This document shows positions 35,934 to 44,319 of a stretch of DNA of 64,000 nt, in pieces. Source of the DNA: Stentor roeselii (taxonomy: Eukaryota > Ciliophora > Heterotrichea > Heterotrichida > Stentoridae); the NCBI GenBank assembly GCA_006503475.1, contig RSEH01000103.1, forward strand, positions 87,622 through 151,621, written 5' to 3'. The position numbers and the translations under genes are program-made. Below the pieces are notes generated by a model. The model was not told the DNA's origin, searched no databases, and saw nothing but the letters and a program-made list of their open reading frames with translations. The number at the start of each line of letters is the position of its first letter. Position 1 is the first letter of the stretch.

Positions 35934-38021
35934 ATGTCCTCTCCTCAGCCGCGTCATCTGAATCCAAGACTTGAGCCAACAACTTCAAAGCCAAATTTCG
36001 AGTTGACAACAGGAAATTTCACAGTTTTAACTCTTTCAAAAGAAGCCCTTGAAAGAGCTAGGAAAATGTTTGATTCTCCTTCAGTCTCGCAACAGATCAA
36101 AAGTTCTGACGTTTCTCCAGAAAATTGTATGGAATCTAGTCCAGAGTCGATATCAAAGAACTCGATTCAGTCTGGAGCTTCAAATCATTCGAAGTCTGGA
36201 AATCATTCAAACCCGTCAACGATTTCGAAAAATTCACAGATATCTGAGAATCAGAAACTTTTTGAGAGTCCCAGTCAAACCACAGTCCAAACAAAAGAAG
36301 ACAAAGAAAAGCCCACAGAAGAGTTAGACCGAAGAGGCAACAAGATGATCGGAGTAAAAGCAGGGCTGATCCGTCAAACCAGAGGCGAGCTTTCCTACGG
36401 AAGCAGCATCCAACCCAAGTTCGTAAGCACCGTAAACAGTGCAAAACTCGCAATGAACAGCCTGATAAAGCGCCGTCCAGAGTCGCCTTCTAAATCTTCA
36501 GCTTCAATAAAACCTGAGCCAAAACTTCTTCCAAAATCTCAAAAAGGTTTCCCAAATCTTCTCGAAATAAACCAAAATAAAAACCCAAAAGGCTTCTGTT
36601 CATCTTTAGGACTACTCGTAAAAGCTGAAAATGCTGAAAATTTCATCTTCAAGTGCAAATGTCTCAGCAACACCTGCAGTTGCTCAGAGAAAGGACTGAG
36701 TTGGGAAGATTTTTACGATTTTCTCGTAGAAGGTGGAAAAAAGGTCTCGAAAGAATGGGTTAGAAGTCATTATCGCATGATTGTTTGGAAATATGCGAGT
36801 TATGAAAGAAAACTAGAAGCTTGTGAAGGGATTTTTACTGTAAGGAAAGTTTTAGAAGGACTTGAAAAGCGTTTTGAAGTAGAAGTGATTCAAGGGAAAA
36901 GAAGTGTTTTAAGAAGAATTGTTGAAAAAGATGAGGTGCCTTATAAGAGAATGGTACTTTGCATTGCGGTGATTAAGAACCTCGGGAATTTCTTTAATGT
37001 TGAATTGACTGACGGTTGGTTCAGCGTTTTTACTGAGGTTCTGCCGGATTCTTTGTTTTTTCCTTTAGTCCAGCGGAAGGTTTTCTTCCAGGGTTTAAAA
37101 ATCGAGGTGTTCGGGTGCAGTCTTCATGAAAATAAACTCGTCTTGCCTTACAACTCAGTCAGAAGAGCTGCTTGGTACCGTCCCCTGGGCGAGGTAGGTT
37201 CAGGGATTCCATTTCCAGTGAGCATCTCTTCTACAAAAGAAACAGGAGGGATAGTCTGTCGTCTCACAGCTTACATTTCTCGTATCTATCCATTGCTTTT
37301 CCTTGAAAACAACTCAATAAAAAGTAAATTTTCATCAAATGAAGGAAAACTCTGCTTTTTTGACTGTATCGTCAAAGATGGCCTTGTGGACTACTCATCG
37401 AAAAAAGTCTCTTCCGCGATGGTCACTTTTAAACACAACTCAGTTGAAATCTATGAAAGTCTTAAACTTGGTTCTTTGGTAAATCTTTACTTTTTAACAC
37501 CTCAACCTAACCCGAATCACAAGACAAGCAACAGAAGATGCTTTGTTTTTAACCAGAAATCAAAAATTTCTTTTGTGAAGAAAGAACGAAAAGATATGAT
37601 TAAGATCAGAAAACTTGTTGATAATAAAACAAAGGTTGTGAAGGAAGTCGATGCTATTGGAATTGTTACTAGTGTGCAAAGGACTTCTAGTAATGAAGTT
37701 TTTGCTTTGAGTCTTGCTGGGGTGAATGGAAATTTGAAGGTTTTAGTTCATAATCCTAGTTTCTTTGGAAGGGTTTTGAATATGATTGAGTGCTCTACAC
37801 TTAATTATACAAAGTATCTTGCCTTTCTTAATGTTTTTGTGGAAAGTAAGAAAGGACCTGTTATTGAAATCAAGACTTCGAATTATACTGAAATTGTGCA
37901 TAATAATTTTCCTAGTCATATGATGCATCAGTACACTCAACTGAGAGATCTTAATATGAACACGCTTTTGTCACATCGGGAAGAATGTGATCATTTTGGA
38001 TGTGTTTGTGGCTTGGAGTAG
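35934..38021 (+). CDS. BRCA2: BRCA2 homologue (compact, one BRC-like repeat)
   Basis: A 695-residue protein. Near the N-terminus (about 25-47) NFTVLTLSKEALERARKMF fits a BRC repeat (consensus FxTAxGxxVxxSxxALxxAxxLF), with the FxxA core changed to FTVL. Residues 60-230 are Ser/Lys-rich and disordered. The DNA-binding part starts with the helical domain WVRSHYRMIVWKYASYERKL (about 275-294) and RSVLRRIVEKDEVPYKRM. OB1 follows with VLCIAVIKN, VELTDGWFSVF and RRAAWYRPLG. Later beta-rich segments can make further OB folds. A CKC...CSCS cluster precedes the helical domain, and a short Cys/His tail (CDHFGCVCG) ends the protein. BRCA2 loads RAD51 onto single-stranded DNA in homologous recombination and meiosis. 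It is far shorter than animal BRCA2, like other protist forms. Confidence 0.9.
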   Translation: MSSPQPRHLNPRLEPTTSKPNFELTTGNFTVLTLSKEALERARKMFDSPSVSQQIKSSDVSPENCMESSPESISKNSIQSGASNHSKSGNHSNPSTISKNSQISENQKLFESPSQTTVQTKEDKEKPTEELDRRGNKMIGVKAGLIRQTRGELSYGSSIQPKFVSTVNSAKLAMNSLIKRRPESPSKSSASIKPEPKLLPKSQKGFPNLLEINQNKNPKGFCSSLGLLVKAENAENFIFKCKCLSNTCSCSEKGLSWEDFYDFLVEGGKKVSKEWVRSHYRMIVWKYASYERKLEACEGIFTVRKVLEGLEKRFEVEVIQGKRSVLRRIVEKDEVPYKRMVLCIAVIKNLGNFFNVELTDGWFSVFTEVLPDSLFFPLVQRKVFFQGLKIEVFGCSLHENKLVLPYNSVRRAAWYRPLGEVGSGIPFPVSISSTKETGGIVCRLTAYISRIYPLLFLENNSIKSKFSSNEGKLCFFDCIVKDGLVDYSSKKVSSAMVTFKHNSVEIYESLKLGSLVNLYFLTPQPNPNHKTSNRRCFVFNQKSKISFVKKERKDMIKIRKLVDNKTKVVKEVDAIGIVTSVQRTSSNEVFALSLAGVNGNLKVLVHNPSFFGRVLNMIECSTLNYTKYLAFLNVFVESKKGPVIEIKTSNYTEIVHNNFPSHMMHQYTQLRDLNMNTLLSHREECDHFGCVCGLE

Positions 38022-38205
38022 GACTTGGTTACGGATAATGATTAAAAATAGATTGTTTATAAAAATAGCATTTTTCTTATTTACTTCAATTCTTTCTAGG
38101 TGCTTTTAAAATAAATAAACCTAGAAATCATCAACCCCTTTAACATTCAAAATTATCTTCCACTTAAAAAAACTCTAAAAGCCTGAAATCAGTCTTTTTT
38201 AAGCC

Positions 38206-38838
38206 TTATCTGGGTAAACTTAATCTAATATCCTCCCTGTTCATCCTAAGAACAGCCAAACCTTCACAGCCTCTTCTCTGCTCACTTAAGACCTTTCCCG
38301 AAAACATTCCATTATGCTCTTCAAACAACATGAACATCACTCCATCACAACTCAAATTCTCCAAAGCAAAAACCAGGAGTTTATCAATAAACTCTCTTCC
38401 ATTCTCTCCTCCAGCAAAGCTGCTACTAATATCTTTCCTTTGTTGACATTCCAGGTACTCTTCAGGACTAGTGATCACATACGGCGGGTTACAAATAATG
38501 ACATCAACTTTTCCTTTAAGCGAGAGACTTTTAAAGACATCTAAAGTGACCAAGTCAAATCTTGAGCATTGATTAGCAAGAAGAGTGTTTCTTGCAAGTT
38601 CAGTCGAGGCAGGGTTGATATCCACTCCAAGAAAAAGACTAGAAAGTGTTTTATTCATGCAGAGCGAAGTGAGAACAGCACCTGAGCCGACTCCGATTTC
38701 AAGAACTAGGCCAGGGTTGAGGGTTTGAATGAATTCCAAGTCACTGGCGATGGAATCAATGAGAAGAAAGGTGTCTTGTGACGGGGGGTAGACTTTTTGT
38801 CTGTCGGTCTTGGTGATATGTTTCAAGTTGACTGACAT
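38206..38838 (-). CDS. HEMK2: HEMK2/N6AMT1-type glutamine methyltransferase
   Basis: A 210-residue class I SAM-dependent methyltransferase. YPPSQDTFLLIDSI at the N-terminus and VLEIGVGSGAVLTSL (SAM-binding motif I, about 45-60) are followed by GVDINP, then the catalytic NPPY within DVIICNPPYVITSPEEY, and FAGGENGREFIDKLL. This is the full signature of HEMK2/Mtq2, which with TRM112 methylates the GGQ glutamine of translation release factor eRF1. All motifs are intact. TATAAA lies 2 nt upstream of the ATG (38841-38846 on the opposite strand). It begins 9 nt after the SAP18 stop codon on the same strand. Confidence 0.94.
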   Translation of the reverse strand: MSVNLKHITKTDRQKVYPPSQDTFLLIDSIASDLEFIQTLNPGLVLEIGVGSGAVLTSLCMNKTLSSLFLGVDINPASTELARNTLLANQCSRFDLVTLDVFKSLSLKGKVDVIICNPPYVITSPEEYLECQQRKDISSSFAGGENGREFIDKLLVFALENLSCDGVMFMLFEEHNGMFSGKVLSEQRRGCEGLAVLRMNREDIRLSLPR

Positions 38839-38847
38839 TCTTTATAG

Positions 38848-39234
38848 CTATCCTAAACCGTAAGTCAACTTCACAGCGAGACAGTCTCCAGTGACGAACT
38901 TCAAGTCAGCTAAGGTGGTATTTTCTAGTTCTGACTTCCGTGTTGAATGAACTATTCCCACAGGTTTAATCTCGTATTTTCCATCTAAATTCATACGAAT
39001 AAAGGAAAAAGTCATCTCAGCGTCTCTTCTTCTTGCACCCACTAGATGTTCTTTAATCATTTCAACCAGTTCTCGAAAAGTGACGTCTTTCCAGGTGTAA
39101 AGTCGAATTTCATCAGATTCTTGAAGATCACTGCGATTCTTCCAACTGTCAACAGTGTGTTCAACTCCTTCTTTCCAAACAACTCTTAAAAGAAAAGGAC
39201 AGGTGTTATTTCGATCAATAGGTCTCCTTGCCAT
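38848..39234 (-). CDS. SAP18: SAP18 (Sin3-associated polypeptide 18)
   Basis: A 128-residue protein matching SAP18 over its length: IDRNNTCPFLLRVVWKEG, EIRLYTWKDVTFRELVEMIKEH, ARRRDAEMTFSFIRMNLDGK and DLKFVTGDCLAVKLTY. SAP18 has a ubiquitin-like fold and works in the ASAP/PSAP splicing complexes and with Sin3-HDAC. Length is typical for a core-only form. The ATG at 39234 lies only 5 nt after the stop of the channel gene, and HEMK2 starts 9 nt after the SAP18 stop, so the three genes form a very tight same-strand cluster. Confidence 0.95.
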   Translation of the reverse strand: MARRPIDRNNTCPFLLRVVWKEGVEHTVDSWKNRSDLQESDEIRLYTWKDVTFRELVEMIKEHLVGARRRDAEMTFSFIRMNLDGKYEIKPVGIVHSTRKSELENTTLADLKFVTGDCLAVKLTYGLG

Positions 39235-39239
39235 ACTTA

Positions 39240-41939
39240 TTACTTATTAAGCAAGTTCTTTCCTTTTCTTTTTCCCTGTTCAGGATTTTTCTTATCTTTC
39301 AGCTGATTATTGACGACTTGCAAAGAATTTTTTACTTCATATAAACTTTTCTTTAACTCTGCAACTCTTTGACTCTCGTTAAGCACTTCTTGGGCGAAGA
39401 TATTATAAGCGCTAAGACAAAAACTCTTCGGATTTGAAAGATTTTCTAGATTTGCCTTAAAAGTTTCAATTATCGGGTGAGAAGCAGGAAGAGCATCATT
39501 GTAAAGTTTAGAAAAATTCCTCAATTTTCCCTCTTCGCTGATGTTTTCAGGTAAAATTTTTCCTTCCATGACTTTTTCTGCTAGTTCGAACTCTCCTGCA
39601 TTGGAACAAGCGAGAACAGCTTTGACTTTATTGCAAAGGCCGATAATGTTTTTCCACTTTTTTAACCTTTCTGACCTGTTTGCGAAGATGACTCTTAAAA
39701 CATGTTCTTTGAAGAAGAGTTTGAAGGAGTCTTGCTTTGGAGAAACTTGTAAAACATCGAGATTTAAAGGAATTGTTTTAGATTTCAAAGGGTTGCATTT
39801 TTTTTTTTCTTTTATCAGGGCTTTTTTAAAGCTGAAGTAAGTTTTGCTTAGCATGTCGATTGAAGATGATGAAAGTGAGTAGATCAGTGATGGTTCTATT
39901 GCCTTGCACTGAATTTCTAGTTCTTTTTGGAAAAGGACTAGTCTTGAGTTGACTAGAGCTCCTGGCCGGATGACGCAAAGAACGATTTCTTGGGGAAAAT
40001 TTCCGATTTTCTGACAGTTAACTGGAATGTTTTCTTCACTTTTCGAGTACTTCAGCTGCCCGTCAGGTGTTAAATAAGGAAAAACCTCGACAGTCCTTTT
40101 CAAGCCGTTTACTGAAAACAAGTCGAAATGACGGTCGGAATAATCAAGTCCTTCTCTTTGAGTCGTCTTGCCTAAAGTCCCAAGATCAGCAATGTCTTCT
40201 TGAATCTTCAAAAACTGGAGGTATCGGTCGTTGATTGTCACTGAAATTTCTAAAGTTCCGCTGATTAGAACGAAAACTTCGTCGCAGATGTCACCAGGAC
40301 GAAATAAATATCTGCCTTTTTCAAGTTTTTTGGAAATCATCATGAATGGCAACTCGTTGAATACTCGTGAAGGAAGATTTTCGAAGGAATTTGAAAATTT
40401 TAAACTTTTACAGATGAAATTCTTGGTCCAGTCTGAATAGTGCTCGCAAAATTCACGTAGTTTCGGGATTATGTTTGGGTTTTGGTTGGATAGTAGGAAA
40501 AAATCGCTTTTTGATAACTCTGCTAGTGTTGAGTAACCTTCTGAGATGCAGGTCGCTCTTCGGTTGCCTCCGTATATTAGAGATAGTTCTCCGAAGTGAG
40601 AACCTGGCTGTAAGTAGCAGACTTTCTCGATTTTTTTCTTCTCGTGATTGAAACTTGATACTTTTATCTCTCCAGCAATAACAAAATAAAGACCTCCAGT
40701 TTCCTGACCTTCACAAACAACCTCTTCCTCATCTTTAGCAAAACGAATTTTGATCTTATCCAATAAAAAAGTAAGTAAATTATTTTCAGATGAAAAAACA
40801 GGATTAGTAGATAATATCGGGTCATAAAGAGCCTGAGCAATTTTCAGCTGAATAGAAGGTGATACAAATTTTCTAAACGTTTCATGTTCTTCATGACTTC
40901 TAAGAAAATTTTGATTTTTGATGATTCTATTTAAAATCTTGTAAAGCAAATCTTTAGGAATTCTAAGATTTTCCAAATTAACCCTTGCTTCATCTACAAT
41001 TTGTTGATGAACAGCTTGATCTTCATTCATCTCCAAGATAATCACAGCCATTTCTCCAAGAAGGACTGCCATTCCAATAGCTCCAAAGACAATAAGTGCA
41101 CTTGCAGTTATATACTCTGCCCTAGTCGTTGGACTCACTTCATTTCCAAGACTAAGCCAAACTCCATAATAAAAGCAAATAAAATACTGAGATTTCAAAT
41201 CCATGTGAAAAACTTCATCAGTTTCTTTATACCAGGAAATTAAAGGTTTCCACTTTTCTTCTGAACTGATGACAACGAACCAGATGCATGCACTGCAATG
41301 AACCCAGAAAATGATGTAAGCAAGAAGTTCAAATATCTTGACTACTGACTTCTGAGTTGCACTTGCCTGCCAACTTCGAATCACTTTAGAGGACCTTGAC
41401 AAGTTCTTTAGTTTTAGAAGGTTTATCAGCCAGGCTGCTGTGAAGAAAGGTGATGATTGCCCGAGCAGGTAAAAAACGAGCAGGTCAAAGGGACAGAGAC
41501 AGAAAAGGTCAAAAAAGAACCAATGCTTCAGATAATGCTTGGAAATTAGTCTTAAGGACTTCGTTTCTCCTTTTTTATCGATGAAAGATGTGAAAAAGTG
41601 GAAAATCAGATCTAATGTGAAAATACCGTCGATTGCCACGTTTAACCAGATATATTCGACTGGGAAAGAAGGGTCGAAAGCGATTAAAAAAGGGATGAAA
41701 CCTAGAAGGTAGGTGCAGAGAATCAGGATCAGCACGTTCCAAAGATTTTTAAATCTTTTGTGTGATCGGATCAGGCAAAATTGAGAATTTTCTTTTGGAA
41801 GTGAGATGAATTCGGCTGCTGAGGAAAGATATCCACCCATGCCTTCGTCCGATGTTTGGTTTTTACTGTGGGTTGGAACTTTTGTCGTGTTTTTGAATTG
41901 AAGAGCGTTTGAAGTAAAAGAGTCTTTTCCAAGATTCAT
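39240..41939 (-). CDS. CNG-like cation channel with tandem cyclic-nucleotide-binding domains
   Basis: An 899-residue channel subunit. Transmembrane segments S1 (about 66-87), S2 (97-119), S3 (138-158), S4 (170-188; LLKLKNLSRSSKVIR, few charges), S5 (200-223) and S6 (277-303) enclose a pore at about 255-272. The pore reads WLSLGNEVSPTT, with no K-channel GYG; it resembles the GETPPP region of CNG channels. After a C-linker comes CNBD1 (about 365-480) with a complete phosphate-binding cassette, FGELSLIYGGNRRAT. A second, degenerate CNBD follows at about 525-640 (YLFRPGDICDEVFVLISGTLEI) without a good cassette. The C-terminus is helical. It is expected to conduct cations under control of cAMP or cGMP, in the surface or ciliary membrane (inference). 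TATAA directly precedes the start at 41939. Confidence 0.9.
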   Translation of the reverse strand: MNLGKDSFTSNALQFKNTTKVPTHSKNQTSDEGMGGYLSSAAEFISLPKENSQFCLIRSHKRFKNLWNVLILILCTYLLGFIPFLIAFDPSFPVEYIWLNVAIDGIFTLDLIFHFFTSFIDKKGETKSLRLISKHYLKHWFFFDLFCLCPFDLLVFYLLGQSSPFFTAAWLINLLKLKNLSRSSKVIRSWQASATQKSVVKIFELLAYIIFWVHCSACIWFVVISSEEKWKPLISWYKETDEVFHMDLKSQYFICFYYGVWLSLGNEVSPTTRAEYITASALIVFGAIGMAVLLGEMAVIILEMNEDQAVHQQIVDEARVNLENLRIPKDLLYKILNRIIKNQNFLRSHEEHETFRKFVSPSIQLKIAQALYDPILSTNPVFSSENNLLTFLLDKIKIRFAKDEEEVVCEGQETGGLYFVIAGEIKVSSFNHEKKKIEKVCYLQPGSHFGELSLIYGGNRRATCISEGYSTLAELSKSDFFLLSNQNPNIIPKLREFCEHYSDWTKNFICKSLKFSNSFENLPSRVFNELPFMMISKKLEKGRYLFRPGDICDEVFVLISGTLEISVTINDRYLQFLKIQEDIADLGTLGKTTQREGLDYSDRHFDLFSVNGLKRTVEVFPYLTPDGQLKYSKSEENIPVNCQKIGNFPQEIVLCVIRPGALVNSRLVLFQKELEIQCKAIEPSLIYSLSSSSIDMLSKTYFSFKKALIKEKKKCNPLKSKTIPLNLDVLQVSPKQDSFKLFFKEHVLRVIFANRSERLKKWKNIIGLCNKVKAVLACSNAGEFELAEKVMEGKILPENISEEGKLRNFSKLYNDALPASHPIIETFKANLENLSNPKSFCLSAYNIFAQEVLNESQRVAELKKSLYEVKNSLQVVNNQLKDKKNPEQGKRKGKNLLNK

Positions 41940-42313
41940 TTATAAATTAACTTGATTGAATAGTTTAAAATTAGAGTTTTGAAATTTTTACAAATGATTA
42001 ATGTTTTTATAGGTTTTTTATGGGGAGAGTGCAGATTAAGATTTGATTTTGCTTTGAGGTTAGGGATTGGAATAAATTATCGATAATAGTTTGGAATGAT
42101 GTCGGAAAATAAATAATATTTCAAAAGTATCAGAAAAAGTCGAATTTGACTTAAAAAAATAAATGAACAAATATTATAGTTAAAATAATCGAATATTAGA
42201 AAATATTCAAGATAGGATTATTTATTATATCAAATTCTTATAATTTATACTCTGCAATTTTACAAATTAATAATAAAGTTTCCATTTTTTCAACTTACTG
42301 ATATAAAATCAGT
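41940..42313. promoter_or_regulatory. Divergent intergenic region
   Basis: 374 bp between the channel gene (minus) and the gene at 42314 (plus). The first 130 bp are G/T-rich on the plus strand and the rest very AT-rich. TATAA elements flank both ends: one (41940-41944, minus strand) abuts the channel ATG and TATAAAA (42302-42308) lies 5 nt before the plus-strand ATG. Confidence 0.5.
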
Positions 42314-43186
42314 ATGAATATTTTCATTTTAGCTCTCAAACTCGCCAAGTGTGCGAGATACCACTGCGATCAGCACGTAATTAAGATGATTCTAGAATCT
42401 GCTCAAATGCTCTGCACAGCTGTTCTGCTTTCGGGTGGTAAAGCAGGCTACAGAATGGTTCATGCAAAACATCCATGCACTTTATGGGCTTTGAACAGTT
42501 TATCCAACTGGCGATGGCTACGTGAGTTGGCATACGAACTAAACAACGAATACAAATTCAGATACAATCGCGAAGAAGACCACAAAAGCGTCCAAGTAAT
42601 AAAAGACTTAAAAGAGCCTAAAATACCTGATCTTGGGCTAACGACCTTCGCCCAGGCGATGCCCGAAGAGTTCAAAGACCCTGACGCGGTTCAAGCATAT
42701 CGAAAGTACTACGCTGGAGCTAAATACAAGTTCGCAACATGGCGCAATCGAGAAATACCTGACTGGTACATCGAATTAAGAAAGAAAATGGGCGGAAATG
42801 CTGAAAAAGAAGTCGCCTTGTTACTTGACCCGGACTTTATGAAAAAGAAGAGAAAAGCTGCAAAGGATGAAAAGGAAAAAATCAAGGCGGAAAAGGAAAA
42901 AAAGGGAAAAAATACTGGAAAGGCTAAAGTTAAGAAGGAAAGATCGAAAAGTGTCAAAAGTCGAATTGAGGAAGAGGCTGAGATGGAGTTGGATGAGAGT
43001 GAAACTGAAAGTGAAGGGGAAATCAGTGTTTATAGTGATGAGGATCAGGGTAAAAAAAATGTTGGACAGAGCAGAGGAAGGATTACAACCAGAAAAGTCA
43101 CTCGCTTGTTGGAAGCTGAGAAAAATACTCAGCAGAAACGAAAGGTTCAGGCGAAAACTACAGCGAAAAAAATTAAAAATAATTAA
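42314..43186 (+). CDS. Phage/giant-virus-type conserved protein with Lys/Glu-rich tail
   Basis: A 290-residue protein in two parts. Residues 1-158 match a family of unknown function that I recall as common in phages and large DNA viruses: MNIFILALKLAKCARYHCDQ, HVIKMILESAQMLCTA, HAKHPCTLWALNSLSNWRWL, EEYKFRYN-like NNEYKFRYN, TTFAQAMPEEFKDPDAVQAY, KYYAGAK and REIPDWY. The conserved Cys/His and Trp residues are in place. Residues 165-290 are a Lys/Glu-rich tail with likely nuclear-localisation stretches (KKKRKAAKDEK), not part of the viral family. The biochemical role is unknown. An acquired gene adapted by a nuclear tail is a reasonable inference. The body and tail show no intron signals. Confidence 0.75.
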   Translation: MNIFILALKLAKCARYHCDQHVIKMILESAQMLCTAVLLSGGKAGYRMVHAKHPCTLWALNSLSNWRWLRELAYELNNEYKFRYNREEDHKSVQVIKDLKEPKIPDLGLTTFAQAMPEEFKDPDAVQAYRKYYAGAKYKFATWRNREIPDWYIELRKKMGGNAEKEVALLLDPDFMKKKRKAAKDEKEKIKAEKEKKGKNTGKAKVKKERSKSVKSRIEEEAEMELDESETESEGEISVYSDEDQGKKNVGQSRGRITTRKVTRLLEAEKNTQQKRKVQAKTTAKKIKNN

Positions 43187-43242
43187 AATTATTTGAAATT
43201 AGGGTTTAAAAGAAAATTGAGATAAGGCTTGTTGATGTTTCT

Positions 43243-44301
43243 ATGAACCTCGATATTGACCTACATAAACATAACTCTACCCAACCTCAAACTTTCAATA
43301 ACCTTAATTCCTTTCATAAATCACATAAAAATCCTTCAAATAAAATCGACATGAACATCTGCAAGCAACCATCACATAAATCTCATCGAGTTCTAAAACT
43401 TCGGCGAAAACTTCACAAAAACGAGTTGACTTCCGAGCCAAATCAAGACTACCTCCTAGAAACATCAGGCGACGTGCGAAGCTTTCTCAGCCCTCCACAC
43501 ATTCCAGTCGCTCCAAACAACCCAATGGTTTCTAAAGTGAGAAGTCTTAACATGGTCGGAACTTTATCCAATGCGAAAAGTCCGAAAACTGACGACACTA
43601 TTCATCGACAAATGAGTCGAAAACCCACTTTTTCATTCACACTGAGAAATCAAAACCGCTCAAGTATTTTGATTTCTAAAGAAGACTCACAGGCTCGGTT
43701 CATTAATGTCATGAGCAGGATTAATCAGGCTCTGGAAAAGGCAAAAGTTGAAGATAGGGAAAAATTTTCACTTTTGACGAATAAGGAACGGAAAATTTAT
43801 AGCAAGCAGTCTCAAAGTATTGATGCGATTTTTAGACCTAATTTTGAGAAAAATGAATTGAAAAATGAGAAAGGTATGTCTTTGAATGAAATTCCAGTTA
43901 AAAGTAGGAATCGTGATGTGAAGTCAACGAATTTCAATGGAGTTGATCAGTACTTTTGGTACATGTCATTAAGAGAAAACCGTGACAGCGAGCACATTGA
44001 ATCTTACATGAGAATCGGCAGTGAGCTCAATGGTCTCTACACAAAAGTCAAGAAGCCAAACCCAAAATTCAATTCAAGCAAGAGCGTTAAGTTAAAAAAT
44101 AAAGACGAATTAGTAGTGATCGGTAACAACAAGCTTAAAATGGAAGAAGAAGCCGTGAAAAAAGTAGGTTTTGATTACTTGAAACCAGAGCTCCTAGTCC
44201 TAGACTCCTTCTACAAAGAAGAAACCCTTGCTGAGAACTACGAAACCGTTCACATGGAGATCTCCCACGATTGCTTATCAATAAGTCGCATAGACAATTA
44301 A
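43243..44301 (+). CDS. Unknown protein, basic and disordered
   Basis: A 352-residue frame starting at 43243, 56 nt after the upstream stop. The first 40 residues are Asn/His-rich (NSTQPQTFNNLNSFHKSHK) and may not be translated; a second ATG at about 43351 (MNICKQPSHKSHRV) is an alternative start. The middle is Ser/Arg/Lys-rich. A more conserved-looking stretch lies near 240-270 (DQYFWYMSLRENRDSEHIES). No family is recognised. It is convergent with the macroglobulin-like gene (18-bp gap). Confidence 0.65.
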   Translation: MNLDIDLHKHNSTQPQTFNNLNSFHKSHKNPSNKIDMNICKQPSHKSHRVLKLRRKLHKNELTSEPNQDYLLETSGDVRSFLSPPHIPVAPNNPMVSKVRSLNMVGTLSNAKSPKTDDTIHRQMSRKPTFSFTLRNQNRSSILISKEDSQARFINVMSRINQALEKAKVEDREKFSLLTNKERKIYSKQSQSIDAIFRPNFEKNELKNEKGMSLNEIPVKSRNRDVKSTNFNGVDQYFWYMSLRENRDSEHIESYMRIGSELNGLYTKVKKPNPKFNSSKSVKLKNKDELVVIGNNKLKMEEEAVKKVGFDYLKPELLVLDSFYKEETLAENYETVHMEISHDCLSISRIDN

Positions 44302-44319
44302 TGCATAATAATTAACTAG

